Assembly: GCA_013289855.1 (NCBI GenBank) | Contig: JABCZD010000001.1 | Span: forward strand, 248,001 to 312,000 | Length of the DNA: 64,000 nt | Reading direction: 5' to 3' | Source of the DNA: Acidobacteriota bacterium | GTDB lineage: Bacteria > Acidobacteriota > Terriglobia > Acidiferrales > UBA7541 | In this document: positions 56,329 to 64,000 of the stretch, piece by piece | How positions within the stretch are numbered: the stretch's first letter is position 1 | How the letters are laid out: each line of letters starts with the position of its first letter | Made by a program: the position numbers and the translations under genes | Notes under the pieces: model-generated | The model's input: the letters and a program-made list of their open reading frames with translations, nothing else | Databases searched by the model: none | Told to the model about the DNA's origin: nothing

Positions 56329-57375
56329 TTAACCAGCATTGCCCGAACCTGGCGCGCCTCCCAGAATTGCGCCCTGCTTCGCCCCCGCCCCGGAGCGTGC
56401 CCGCGAACCCGTCAACGCTTCAATAATCAGCTTCCCGTGAAATCGTCCATTCTCGATGAAAATTTCTCCGGTGTCCCGCCCGCCAATCACCACGCCGGCC
56501 AGATGAATTCCCGGGACATTACTTTCAAACGAGTGCATATCCAGCGCCGGCTTACGCGTCAACGGATCCAGTTGCACGCCAAGACTTTCGATGAATCGAT
56601 AATCCGGATGATACCCCGTTAAGGCAAATACGTGCTTTGCGGCGATGCGGTGTTCACCATCCGGTGCAACCGCGATCACCGCGTCGCGCGTAAACTCCTT
56701 CACCGACGTCTTCAGCATCCCGGTGATCTCCCCGGCCTTGAGACGATTCTCAATATCCGGCTTGATCCAATACTTAATCGACGAGCTTAGCCGCTCTCCA
56801 CGGTGCAACAGCGTCACGTTCGCGCCGTTGCGCCAAAGCTCCAGCGCGGCAATCGCCGCCGAGTTTTTCCCGCCCACCACCACCACGTCTTGCCGCCAGT
56901 ACGCATACGGATCGGTGTAGTAGTGTTCCACGTGCGGCAAAGTTTCGCCCGGCACATGCATCTCGTTCGGCAAATCGTAATATCCCGTGGCAATGATGAT
57001 GCGTTTCGCGAGGTGGCGATGCTCTTCGCCGTCGGGCGAAATCGTGGCCACCTCAAAATGCCCCACGTGACCGCTTACCCTAAGCACGCGCTCGAACATA
57101 CGAATTTCCAGCGCGTAAAATTCCGCAGTCTTGCGATAATACTTCAGCGCTTCCACTCGCGTCGGCTTCTCGCCGTAACTGCTCATCGGCAAATCGCCGA
57201 TCTCCAGCAGCTCCGGAGTCGTAAAAAACGTCATGTTCAGCGGATAGTGGTACAGCGAATTGCACACCGTGCCCTTGTCCACCACCAGCGCACGCAGGCC
57301 TGCGCGCTTCGCCTCAATCGCGCATGCCAGCCCCGTTGGACCCGCGCCGATGCACAGAATGTCGTAGGTGCTCAT
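56329..57375 (-). CDS. YpdA-like FAD/NADPH thioredoxin-reductase-fold protein
   Basis: 348 residues. FAD Rossmann motif GAGPTGLACAIEA (about 9-21), NADPH motif VVVVGGKNSAAIAALEL (about 165-181) and no CxxC redox pair between them, which separates this group from thioredoxin reductase and matches YpdA, the putative bacillithiol disulfide reductase. Whether this organism makes bacillithiol is not known from this window. Adjacent to nuoI; function as a low-molecular-weight thiol or ferredoxin-NADP-type oxidoreductase inferred. Confidence 0.85.
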   Translation of the reverse strand: MSTYDILCIGAGPTGLACAIEAKRAGLRALVVDKGTVCNSLYHYPLNMTFFTTPELLEIGDLPMSSYGEKPTRVEALKYYRKTAEFYALEIRMFERVLRVSGHVGHFEVATISPDGEEHRHLAKRIIIATGYYDLPNEMHVPGETLPHVEHYYTDPYAYWRQDVVVVGGKNSAAIAALELWRNGANVTLLHRGERLSSSIKYWIKPDIENRLKAGEITGMLKTSVKEFTRDAVIAVAPDGEHRIAAKHVFALTGYHPDYRFIESLGVQLDPLTRKPALDMHSFESNVPGIHLAGVVIGGRDTGEIFIENGRFHGKLIIEALTGSRARSGAGAKQGAILGGAPGSGNAG

Positions 57376-57432
57376 GAGCCACTTAGTTTGCAGGGAGTCC
57401 GCAGCAAGTGCAAATCGTCGCCGAGATTGGCG

Positions 57433-57768
57433 TTATATCGCGGCCGGTAACTCAAGAATTTCGTTTAGTTCCTTGCGGAAATTGTCCAACTCATGCAATC
57501 GTTCCGGCGTTGCCGGCAGTTTGGTCTGTTTCCAGACAAACACATCGCCGGCTGGCAGCCTTAAGCGGACCCCGAAATGCCCGTCGATCAAGATCGATGG
57601 CGGCGCGAGTATCTTCAACCCGCCCTTATCCACCTGCGCCAGCACCACGGCGCACTGGCCCCGATGCATGCACAAAGCGCTTTCAGAGGGCGGAATAGCG
57701 ATCGGACGAAGTCCTGCTGCAACCAGCCGTTCCAGGACTTTCATCTGCTGCGGAGTGAACTCGAACAT
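57433..57768 (-). CDS. Unknown small protein
   Basis: 111 residues, MFEFTPQQMKVLERLVAAGL... to ...LNEILELPAAI. Soluble alpha/beta, one Cys pair region (CMHRGQC). No family recognised. Coding supported by consistent codon use and the tight spacing to the parB gene (33 bases). May belong to the parAB operon. Confidence 0.65.
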   Translation of the reverse strand: MFEFTPQQMKVLERLVAAGLRPIAIPPSESALCMHRGQCAVVLAQVDKGGLKILAPPSILIDGHFGVRLRLPAGDVFVWKQTKLPATPERLHELDNFRKELNEILELPAAI

Positions 57769-57801
57769 TCGGAAGATAATTTCTAATGCAACCGGCCGTA
57801 T

Positions 57802-58665
57802 CTAAGCCGCGGTGGAATCCGCGCTGACTTCCGTCGAAGTGCCTTCCAGTTGCGCCAAAATATCCCGCAGCGTGTGAATCAACTCATCGCGCGAAACATG
57901 GCTCTTCTTAAATTGGATGCGAAACTTAAATGCATCATTCTGCGGTTCAAAATTAAATATAAACGGCTGCGGACGTTGCGGTCCAGCTTGCTCTTCCCTT
58001 CTTTCCCGCCGCGCTTCATCGCGCGTCAAGCCGCCCTGCAAAATCCGTTGAAACATCTCCAACATCTTTTTCTCGGTAGGCTGCCGCGCCACCTGCAACA
58101 GCAAAGACTTCGAAACCACACCATGCTCGATGCATTTCTTCCGCAGCGATTCAGGAATGTTTCGCAGTGACAGCGTTTCCGTCACCGACGACCGCGCCCG
58201 CCCGATCTTCCGAGCAATATCCTCGTGCGTGTATTCGAACTGCGTTCCCAGCCGGTGGAGTCCATCCGCCTCTTCAAACGCCGTCAAATCCTTGCGTTGA
58301 ATATTCTCGATCAGTCCGATTTCCAAAGTCTCGGCATCATCGGCAGTCTTTTCGATGCACGGCACCTCTCGTAGGCCCGCCGCGCGTGAAGCGTGATAGC
58401 GTCGCTCACCGGAAATAATATAAAAGCAGTCTTCCCGCGGCACAAAGCGCACCAGCAGCGGCTCCAGCACACCCTTCTCGCGAATGGAGTCCGAAAGCTC
58501 TCGCAAATCTCCTAACGCCTTGCGGGGCTGATCCGGATTCGGCCGAATCTGATCCACCGGAATCATTCGCCCCACCGCCGCCCCGCTGTAGCTTGTCAGC
58601 GATTCGACGTAGTGCGCGTCATGCCGCATCTTCAGCGTGACGGGTAACCCTACTCTCTTCGACAC
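57802..58665 (-). CDS. parB: Chromosome partition protein ParB
   Basis: 287 residues from GTG 58665 (SD GAGG), overlapping the parA end by 47 bases. ParB/Srx domain: VDQIRPNPDQPRKALGDLRELSDSIREKGVLEPLLVR and ISGERRYHASRAAGL; HTH region LIENIQRKDLTAFEEADGLHRLGTQFEYTHEDIARKIGRARSSVTETLSLRNIP. The GERR-YHAS form replaces the common GERRWRAA. Binds parS and loads partition complexes; no parS is visible in the window. Confidence 0.9.
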   Translation of the reverse strand: MSKRVGLPVTLKMRHDAHYVESLTSYSGAAVGRMIPVDQIRPNPDQPRKALGDLRELSDSIREKGVLEPLLVRFVPREDCFYIISGERRYHASRAAGLREVPCIEKTADDAETLEIGLIENIQRKDLTAFEEADGLHRLGTQFEYTHEDIARKIGRARSSVTETLSLRNIPESLRKKCIEHGVVSKSLLLQVARQPTEKKMLEMFQRILQGGLTRDEARRERREEQAGPQRPQPFIFNFEPQNDAFKFRIQFKKSHVSRDELIHTLRDILAQLEGTSTEVSADSTAA

Positions 58666-59419
58666 GTTGGATAACCTCCAATGCCAGCTTCTTGTACTCG
58701 ATCGCGCCCGGCGACTTCGGCGCAAACGTCAAAATCGTTTCCTTATACGCCGGACTCTCCTCCAGCCGCACATTCTTGGAAATCTTTGTCTTGAACAAAA
58801 CCTCGCCGAACACCGTGCGAATCTGCCCGTGCGTGTCCCGCGATATATTCGTGCGCTTATCAAACAGCGTGATCACCACGCCCAATACTTTTAATCCCGG
58901 GTTCGGCCGCGCGCGAATTCGCTCGTACGTCTCCAGCAAATCGTCCGTTCCCTCAATCGCAAAGTACGCCGCCTGAATCGGCACCAGCAGGTGCGTTGAA
59001 CTAACCAGCGCGTTCACCGTCAAAATTCCCAGCGACGGCGGGGTATCCAGCACGATGTAATCGAAATCCTTCAGAATCGGCGCCAGCGCATCCTTCAGCC
59101 GGTACGGCGCGTCGAACTGCCCCGCCAGCACTTGTTCCAATTTCGCCAGCGCCAGCCGCCCCGGTCCCAAAAACAGCAGCGGATCCTTCGTTGGCTTGAC
59201 GATACTTTCCATCGTCGCGCGCGCATCACTCAGCACGTCGAACATGGACGTCGCAATTTCGCCCGAATGAAAAAACGCGATCGTGGAATTGGCCTGCGGG
59301 TCCAGATCGATCAGCAGCGTCTTCTTCCCGCGATTCGCTAGCGCCGCGGACAGATTTATCGCCGTGGTGGTCTTTCCCACCCCGCCCTTTTGATTGGCAA
59401 CGGTAATGACGGCAGTCAT
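58619..59419 (-). CDS. parA: Chromosome partition ATPase ParA
   Basis: 266 residues; deviant Walker A KGGVGKTTTAIN near the N-terminus, DLDPQANST, and switch region YIVLDTPPSLGILTVNALV. Drives ParB-parS segregation. GGAGG precedes ATG 59419 with wide spacing. ParA-ParB pairs of this type usually mark the origin-proximal chromosome region, but other origin genes (gidA, rsmG, dnaA) are not in this window. Confidence 0.93.
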   Translation of the reverse strand: MTAVITVANQKGGVGKTTTAINLSAALANRGKKTLLIDLDPQANSTIAFFHSGEIATSMFDVLSDARATMESIVKPTKDPLLFLGPGRLALAKLEQVLAGQFDAPYRLKDALAPILKDFDYIVLDTPPSLGILTVNALVSSTHLLVPIQAAYFAIEGTDDLLETYERIRARPNPGLKVLGVVITLFDKRTNISRDTHGQIRTVFGEVLFKTKISKNVRLEESPAYKETILTFAPKSPGAIEYKKLALEVIQRVEESRVTRHAEDAA

Positions 59420-60077
59420 TGGCAGCTGCCTCCGCCTTTGTGTGACGCGGCCGTGCGACGCGTTCCGGCAATCCCATCCGTATAGGTAGGTGCTCCCTGC
59501 AGAAGTCCCCCAATTACTAGGCCAACTTTACGTTCCTATCCCTTTCTATGTAAAGGGAAAAGTGCATCCCGTCGGCGCTCTACCGGTGGAAAACCCAAAA
59601 ATAGCCGCACAAAAAAATATCTTAGAAACCGTTAGCGATTGGGATAGACTACCGCGCACCCGGGCCAATTCCCCTTTGGAACGGTGACGTTATTCCCCGC
59701 TCGTTCGCCGGCCGTCCCTCCGGTGGCTTACAAGAGAGGTGCCCGAATCGTGAAGGAAATTAGGCGCATCTGAGTTATCCCTGCTGTTCGGCCCCTGCTC
59801 ATAAGTTCGCCCTTGGTCTAGTTGCTTGCAAGCATCGCCGATTCCGTTTGTTGGCGCTTGGGGGCGCTTTGGAAAGTGCATCGTTGTCGATGGTTTCGGC
59901 GCCGTATATCTCAGCGTTTTTGACACTTTCCGTCGCGCATTAGAAGAACTCACCAATCGTTAACATCCAATTGGCGTATGCCAGCGTATCTCCTAGTCAC
60001 CGGGGGATGTATCTGGGTGGCGTTCCGGTCCAAACCGTCCCGCCGTCACACATTTAAAGTTAAGGAGAGGTTTGCAC
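59420..60077. other. Intergenic region between parA and DUF4331 gene
   Basis: About 650 bases with no supported gene. It should hold the divergent promoters of parAB (minus) and the DUF4331 gene (plus). No hairpin or consensus promoter stood out. Confidence 0.5.
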
Positions 60078-61667
60078 ATGAAGACCAAGACTCGCGGCAA
60101 TTCCCACTGGCATTCTTTCGGCCCTATCTCGTTGGTGCTGGTGGTTCTCGTCGTCCTGGGCTATGCGGTATGTTATTCGCCACCCAAGGCACTCGCTTCC
60201 GACCACCGGGAATCACCCACTGCCGACGCCAACGGGGAGGGCGACATCACCGACATGTTTGCATTCCTCGATCCGAATGAGCCTTCCCAACTCGTTCTCA
60301 TCATGAACGTTAATCCCTTCGCCATCCCCGCCGAAACTCCTAGCTATCACTACTCAACCGATTTTCTCTACCAATTTAAGATTGCCCACGACCAGCACGC
60401 CACAGAGGACCTGGTCATTCAAGCGGTCTTCGCAAACGTCGCCACCACCGTTTGCACTTCCGGCCAAACCATCAGCGTATATGGGCCAGCGAGACCTATC
60501 ATTACCGGTACTAGGAACGTAGTGCTGGAGGGCAAGCCCACTGTCACCGGCTGCACCGGCACCACCCTCTCCGAAGGCGGCATGCAAGTCTTCACTGGCC
60601 TGCGTGACGATCCTTTCGTTACCGACGTTGGCCAGCTCAACCGCATCCTCGCCAACAATCAAGACGTCTTCCGCGACTTCCCCGGCTTCGCACTGGGTGC
60701 CCTCCGCGGCAGAGCGGTTCGTTCCGATTTGACCAGCGGCGTTGACGGCTTTGGCGGCTTCAACGTTACCTCCATCGCTGTCGAACTGCCCAAGAGCGCC
60801 GTCGCCGGCCCAGGTTTTCTCGGCACCAAGGGCTTGGTCGGCATCTGGGCCACCACTAGCATGGAAGGAAAGAAAGCAGATCCGGACCATGATCACGATC
60901 GGGATCGCACCTTCGTACAATTCCAGCGTGTCGGGCAGCAGCTTTTCAAGACCATTTTTGTGCCCTCCACCATGCGCGACGCCTTCAACGAAACCAAACC
61001 TGAAGATGACGTGACGAATTTCTCTTCCTTGATCCCCGACGCCTTGACCACCACCGACAACGATGGAACAGGTAACACCATCGCCGGACGCGCCGGGCTT
61101 CTCACCGCTCTCGGCTTCACGGATGCCAGTGGTTCGCACCCTGGTGCCGGCCACGGCGCCCCGCTACTGCTGCCCGGAACCTTCAACAACACCAACAAGA
61201 ACCTGCTCCGCGTCGCGTTGCTGCCAGACGTCCTGCGGCTAGATCTCAACCTTATTCCCGCAGGCGTCCTTCCCGGCGCAGCTGCCGTCGGGGGCAACGG
61301 TGATCCACAACTCGGTCTCGGCGCTTTCGGCCTCCAGAATGGCCGCCGCCCTGCCGATAACGTCACCGACATCCTCCTGCAGTTTGCGCGGCAGCTTGCC
61401 GACGTAAACTTCCCGCAGGGTCTCGGCGTACCGGGCAGCGGAGCACCGCGTCCCGGCGCTCTAACCTTCGCCACCGACCGTCGCGTCCTGGCCGTGCTCG
61501 ACGGCACGGTTTGGATAAAAACGGACGCTCAGGTGGGAAATGTGTCCGGCAACGTTGCTCCCTACGGTGGAAACGACGAGCCACTCCTGACGCAGTTCCC
61601 CTTCCTGGCCGCGCCGCACCCGCTCCCCGGGGAAACGGGTACCATTAACTTCCCGGTGCAGCAGTAG
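60078..61667 (+). CDS. Exported DUF4331 protein
   Basis: 529 residues from ATG 60078 (AAGGAGAGG seven bases upstream; the TTG at 60072 is less likely). Signal peptide/anchor (SFGPISLVLVVLVVLGYAVC), then the DUF4331 core: SDHRESPTADANGEGDITDMFAFLDPNEPSQLVLIMNVNP and the halves around FFDLPGFA-like NQDVFRDFPGFALGA and NAFNETKPEDD. Periplasmic or outer-surface protein of unknown reaction. Acidic/histidine clusters (DPDHDHDRDRT) could bind metal, which fits the NicO-type transporter downstream. Ends in a terminator. Confidence 0.88.
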   Translation: MKTKTRGNSHWHSFGPISLVLVVLVVLGYAVCYSPPKALASDHRESPTADANGEGDITDMFAFLDPNEPSQLVLIMNVNPFAIPAETPSYHYSTDFLYQFKIAHDQHATEDLVIQAVFANVATTVCTSGQTISVYGPARPIITGTRNVVLEGKPTVTGCTGTTLSEGGMQVFTGLRDDPFVTDVGQLNRILANNQDVFRDFPGFALGALRGRAVRSDLTSGVDGFGGFNVTSIAVELPKSAVAGPGFLGTKGLVGIWATTSMEGKKADPDHDHDRDRTFVQFQRVGQQLFKTIFVPSTMRDAFNETKPEDDVTNFSSLIPDALTTTDNDGTGNTIAGRAGLLTALGFTDASGSHPGAGHGAPLLLPGTFNNTNKNLLRVALLPDVLRLDLNLIPAGVLPGAAAVGGNGDPQLGLGAFGLQNGRRPADNVTDILLQFARQLADVNFPQGLGVPGSGAPRPGALTFATDRRVLAVLDGTVWIKTDAQVGNVSGNVAPYGGNDEPLLTQFPFLAAPHPLPGETGTINFPVQQ

Positions 61668-61701
61668 GATCAGCAGCATAGGTTCAGCAGTAGCTTCCTA
61701 G

Positions 61702-61742
61702 GGCGGAAGGCCCGCGTGATGAAGCGCGGACCTTCCGCCTTG
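61702..61742 (+). terminator. Hairpin between DUF4331 and TPR genes
   Basis: GGCGGAAGG...CCGCG pairs with CGCGG...CCTTCCGCC (61702-61739), followed by TTGATTTC. A moderate terminator or attenuator within the cluster. Confidence 0.6.
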
Positions 61743-61782
61743 ATTTCAAGATCATTTGCTTCCAGGGCCTGGAAAGAAGAAG

Positions 61783-63165
61783 ATGCCGAAGAGTATCTCC
61801 CAAGAAATCATCGCCACGGTCGCAGCAGGGATTTTCCTCTTGTCGATTGCGGCGTACCCAGCGCAAGCGCAACAGCACGAGACCGACAATCAAATTAAAT
61901 TTTTCCAGTGGAAAGTCTTTCAGGATCCAGACGACTTCTTTAATTACGATCGCCTCGGCGTTGCCTATATCCAGAAGGCCCGCGAAACCGGCGACGTCAC
62001 CTATTACAATCTCGCCGCCAAAGCTCTCGAAAAGTCTCTCGATTTAGAATCCACGCATCCCGTAGCCGCTCCGGCCACCAAGCATCTCGCCACCGTCTAC
62101 TACGCCGAGCACCGTTTCACCGAGACGCTCGCCCTGGTGCAAAAAGCCATCGCACTCAATCCCAGCGACGTCACTCCCTACGCCCTGCTGGGCGATGCGC
62201 GCAGCGAGATGGGCGAGTACGACCAAGCCTGGGCCGCCTACCGCCAGCTGCAAACCGCCGGCGACGCGCAATCCGCCGACGGCGGTGTCCAATACCTCGA
62301 ACAAAGTCGCGCCTCCGTCCAAAGCTTCCTCACCGGCGATACCAAGTCCGCCATCGAGCACATGTGCCACGCCGTCGATATTTCCGTCACCTCGCGCATG
62401 GCCAAGGAAAGCATCGCCTGGAGCCAATTCACGCTCGGTGATTATTATTTTCAAGCCGGAGACTTCGCGGACGCCAAGGCCGCCTACAACGACGCCCTCA
62501 AAACCTATCCCGACTATCACCGCGCGCTGGCAGCATTGGCCAAAGTGGCCACCGCCGAAGGCCATCTCTCCGAGGCCATCGCGTTATATGAAAAAGCCAT
62601 CAGCGTGATTCCGCTCCCCGCTTACGCCGCCGCTCTCGGCGACGTCCAGGCTAAAGCCGGTAACCTCGCCGCCGCGCAGAAGCAATATGATCTAGTAGAG
62701 TTCATCGCCAAGCTAAACGCCTTCAATCAAACCGTCTACAATCGCGAGCTAGCCGTCTTTTACGCCGACCACGATATTCATCTGCAACAATCGCTCGAAC
62801 TGGCCCGCAAAGAGTTCGACATTCGCCACGACGTTTACACTTGGGACGCCCTCTCCTGGGCGTTCTATAAAAATTCTCAGCCTCAGCAAGCCGCCGCGGC
62901 CATCAAGGAAGCGCTGCGTCTCGAAACGAAAGACGCGCTCCTTTTATTTCACGCCGGCATGATCTACCAGCGTTTAGGCGAAAGCGAAAAGGCCCATGAT
63001 TATCTGCACCGCGCCATCGCCTTGAACCCGCAATTCCACGTCTTCTACGCGGACGCCGCGCGAGCCGCTCTGCAGGTACAATCAAATGCCTCAGTAGCCG
63101 CGGCGCAAAATCCGCACGGATCGAGGACGCCTGAGGACGCCCAGAGGACTGATGCGCAACCATAA
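61783..63165 (+). CDS. Exported tetratricopeptide repeat protein
   Basis: 460 residues from ATG 61783 (GGAAAGAAGAAG upstream). Signal peptide (IIATVAAGIFLLSIAAYPAQAQ), then 8-9 TPR-like units (for example TETLALVQKAIALNPSDVTPYALLGDARSEMGEYDQA and LFHAGMIYQRLGESEKAHDYLHRAIALNP). Scaffold for periplasmic protein interactions. Its last 14 bases overlap the start of the NicO-like gene, so the two are coupled. A function with the DUF4331 protein is implied by position. Confidence 0.88.
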   Translation: MPKSISQEIIATVAAGIFLLSIAAYPAQAQQHETDNQIKFFQWKVFQDPDDFFNYDRLGVAYIQKARETGDVTYYNLAAKALEKSLDLESTHPVAAPATKHLATVYYAEHRFTETLALVQKAIALNPSDVTPYALLGDARSEMGEYDQAWAAYRQLQTAGDAQSADGGVQYLEQSRASVQSFLTGDTKSAIEHMCHAVDISVTSRMAKESIAWSQFTLGDYYFQAGDFADAKAAYNDALKTYPDYHRALAALAKVATAEGHLSEAIALYEKAISVIPLPAYAAALGDVQAKAGNLAAAQKQYDLVEFIAKLNAFNQTVYNRELAVFYADHDIHLQQSLELARKEFDIRHDVYTWDALSWAFYKNSQPQQAAAAIKEALRLETKDALLLFHAGMIYQRLGESEKAHDYLHRAIALNPQFHVFYADAARAALQVQSNASVAAAQNPHGSRTPEDAQRTDAQP

Positions 63166-64000
63166 AATAACGCGTGTCCTGTTCGTCCTGCTCCTATTGT
63201 GTTCGTCGCTCGCCAATCCCCTGGCCATTGACGCCCATCCCATGGGCAATTTCAGCATCAGCCACTACGCAGGCATTCGCGTCTCGCCCGGTTTCATCGA
63301 ACTGCGCTACATCATCGACGTAGCGGAGATTCCCACCTATCAGGAGATGCAGGCCACCGGCATCATCCCCAAAGAAGGCGATCCAACTCTCCCGCCCTAT
63401 CTCGCCAACAAAGCAGCTCTGCTGGCTTCCGGCCTAACGCTCGATGTAAACGGCCAGTCACTTCCCTTGCAATTGATCTCGCAGGACGTAATCTTCCCCG
63501 CTGGCGCCGGCGGTTTGCCAACCATGAAACTCGGCTTCGTCTATCGCGCCGCACTCGACGATCTTTCGCCGGGCTCGCCGTACACCGTGCATTATCACGA
63601 CAACAATTTCGCTGGCCACGCCGGCTGGAAAGAAATCATCGTCACTGCCGACCCTGCTCTCGTACTAACCGCCAGCTCTGCGCCCACCACCGACCGCAGC
63701 GCGCAACTCTCCAACTATCCCACCGACCTCCTCAGCAGCCCGCCACAGAATCTCGACGCCACCTTCACCTTCGTCCCACCGTTCGCAAGCGCAAAGAACT
63801 CCGCGCCCGTCGTCAGCGGAAATCATGCCAAGCTCGCAAACCCCGCGACCTCCAAGCAAACAACCGCCATCGCGCCACCGCTTCCTTCTGCAAAATCGTC
63901 ACGCGCGCAACTTCCATCGTCCGCCCCAACACAATCGGAAACCCCTGCCACCGTCGCGCCTCCCGCAGCGACCTCGTCAACTCCAAAGATCCCCGCCCTT
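63152..64000 (+). CDS. NicO-type nickel/cobalt transporter, N-terminal part (3'-truncated by window edge)
   Basis: Starts at ATG 63152 (SD AGAGG) and stays open to the window end, 283 codons. A signal peptide (VLFVLLLLCSSLANPLAIDA) leads to HPMGNFSISHYAGIRVSPGF, followed by LRYIIDVAEIPTYQEMQAT, the extracytoplasmic lead domain found on NicO/RcnA-type nickel-cobalt exporters and HupE-like proteins. A proline/serine/alanine-rich linker begins near the end of the window. The membrane part lies beyond it. Metal specificity unknown. Confidence 0.75.
   Translation, partial: MRNHKITRVLFVLLLLCSSLANPLAIDAHPMGNFSISHYAGIRVSPGFIELRYIIDVAEIPTYQEMQATGIIPKEGDPTLPPYLANKAALLASGLTLDVNGQSLPLQLISQDVIFPAGAGGLPTMKLGFVYRAALDDLSPGSPYTVHYHDNNFAGHAGWKEIIVTADPALVLTASSAPTTDRSAQLSNYPTDLLSSPPQNLDATFTFVPPFASAKNSAPVVSGNHAKLANPATSKQTTAIAPPLPSAKSSRAQLPSSAPTQSETPATVAPPAATSSTPKIPAL

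Noticed and set aside
56308..57450. Plus-strand frames opposite the YpdA-like gene
   Set aside because: Antisense of a well-supported gene with cofactor motifs.

Overview
The window is GC-rich bacterial DNA. A complete cytochrome c maturation set (system I) joined to ferrochelatase, heme A synthase, heme O synthase and a DUF420 protein, together with a DUF4331 protein next to a TPR protein and a NicO-type transporter, suggests a soil Acidobacteriota bacterium (Terriglobia-like). That placement is inference from gene content; no rRNA marker is present.

Layout. 1-4.9 kb: 3' part of dnaE, accA, a small [2Fe-2S] protein and an unknown gene. 5.1-15.9 kb: a heme and cytochrome block (ccmE-ccmF-ccmH-CcmI-like-membrane protein-ccmABCD-hemH, then ctaA-ctaB-DUF420), mostly with overlapping stop/start codons. 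15.9-20.4 kb: NAD-type isocitrate dehydrogenase (minus strand), an A-type Fe-S carrier, NAD synthase and a DsbA-like thioredoxin-fold protein.

20.8-50.7 kb: a resident, probably defective prophage whose structural genes all lie on the minus strand. Read right to left they are: small head genes, possible small terminase, large terminase, portal, scaffold-like gene, major capsid, head-tail adaptor, tail fibre, tail proteins, a GNAT-like protein, a glycine/glutamine-rich protein, lytic transglycosylase and a spanin-like protein. I see no integrase, repressor or replication gene among them. Cargo genes interrupt the cassette: a DUF4279 protein, two YcxB-like membrane proteins on the opposite strand, and an AT-rich three-gene block. 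At the upstream end, two near-identical units each consist of a consensus promoter followed immediately by a two-hairpin RNA with a U-run, facing the late genes. In the middle, a class II tRNA-like RNA is followed by a short promoter-hairpin unit whose predicted 5' 22 nt are perfectly complementary to the tRNA-like D/anticodon region. About 35 short hairpin elements with GTAG (or GTGG) at the foot, resembling REP sequences mobilised by TnpA-REP/RAYT enzymes, occur from 13.2 to 49.1 kb. Several lie in frame inside phage genes or form their stop codons.

51-55.7 kb: MOSC protein, PaaI-like thioesterase, ABM-domain protein with a divergent GlxA-type regulator, and a small module with a winged-helix protein, two DnaA-box-like sites and a divergent gene ending in a terminator. 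55.8-59.4 kb (minus): NuoI, YpdA-like flavoprotein, an unknown gene, parB and parA. 60-64 kb (plus): secreted DUF4331 protein, TPR protein and the 5' part of a NicO-type metal transporter.
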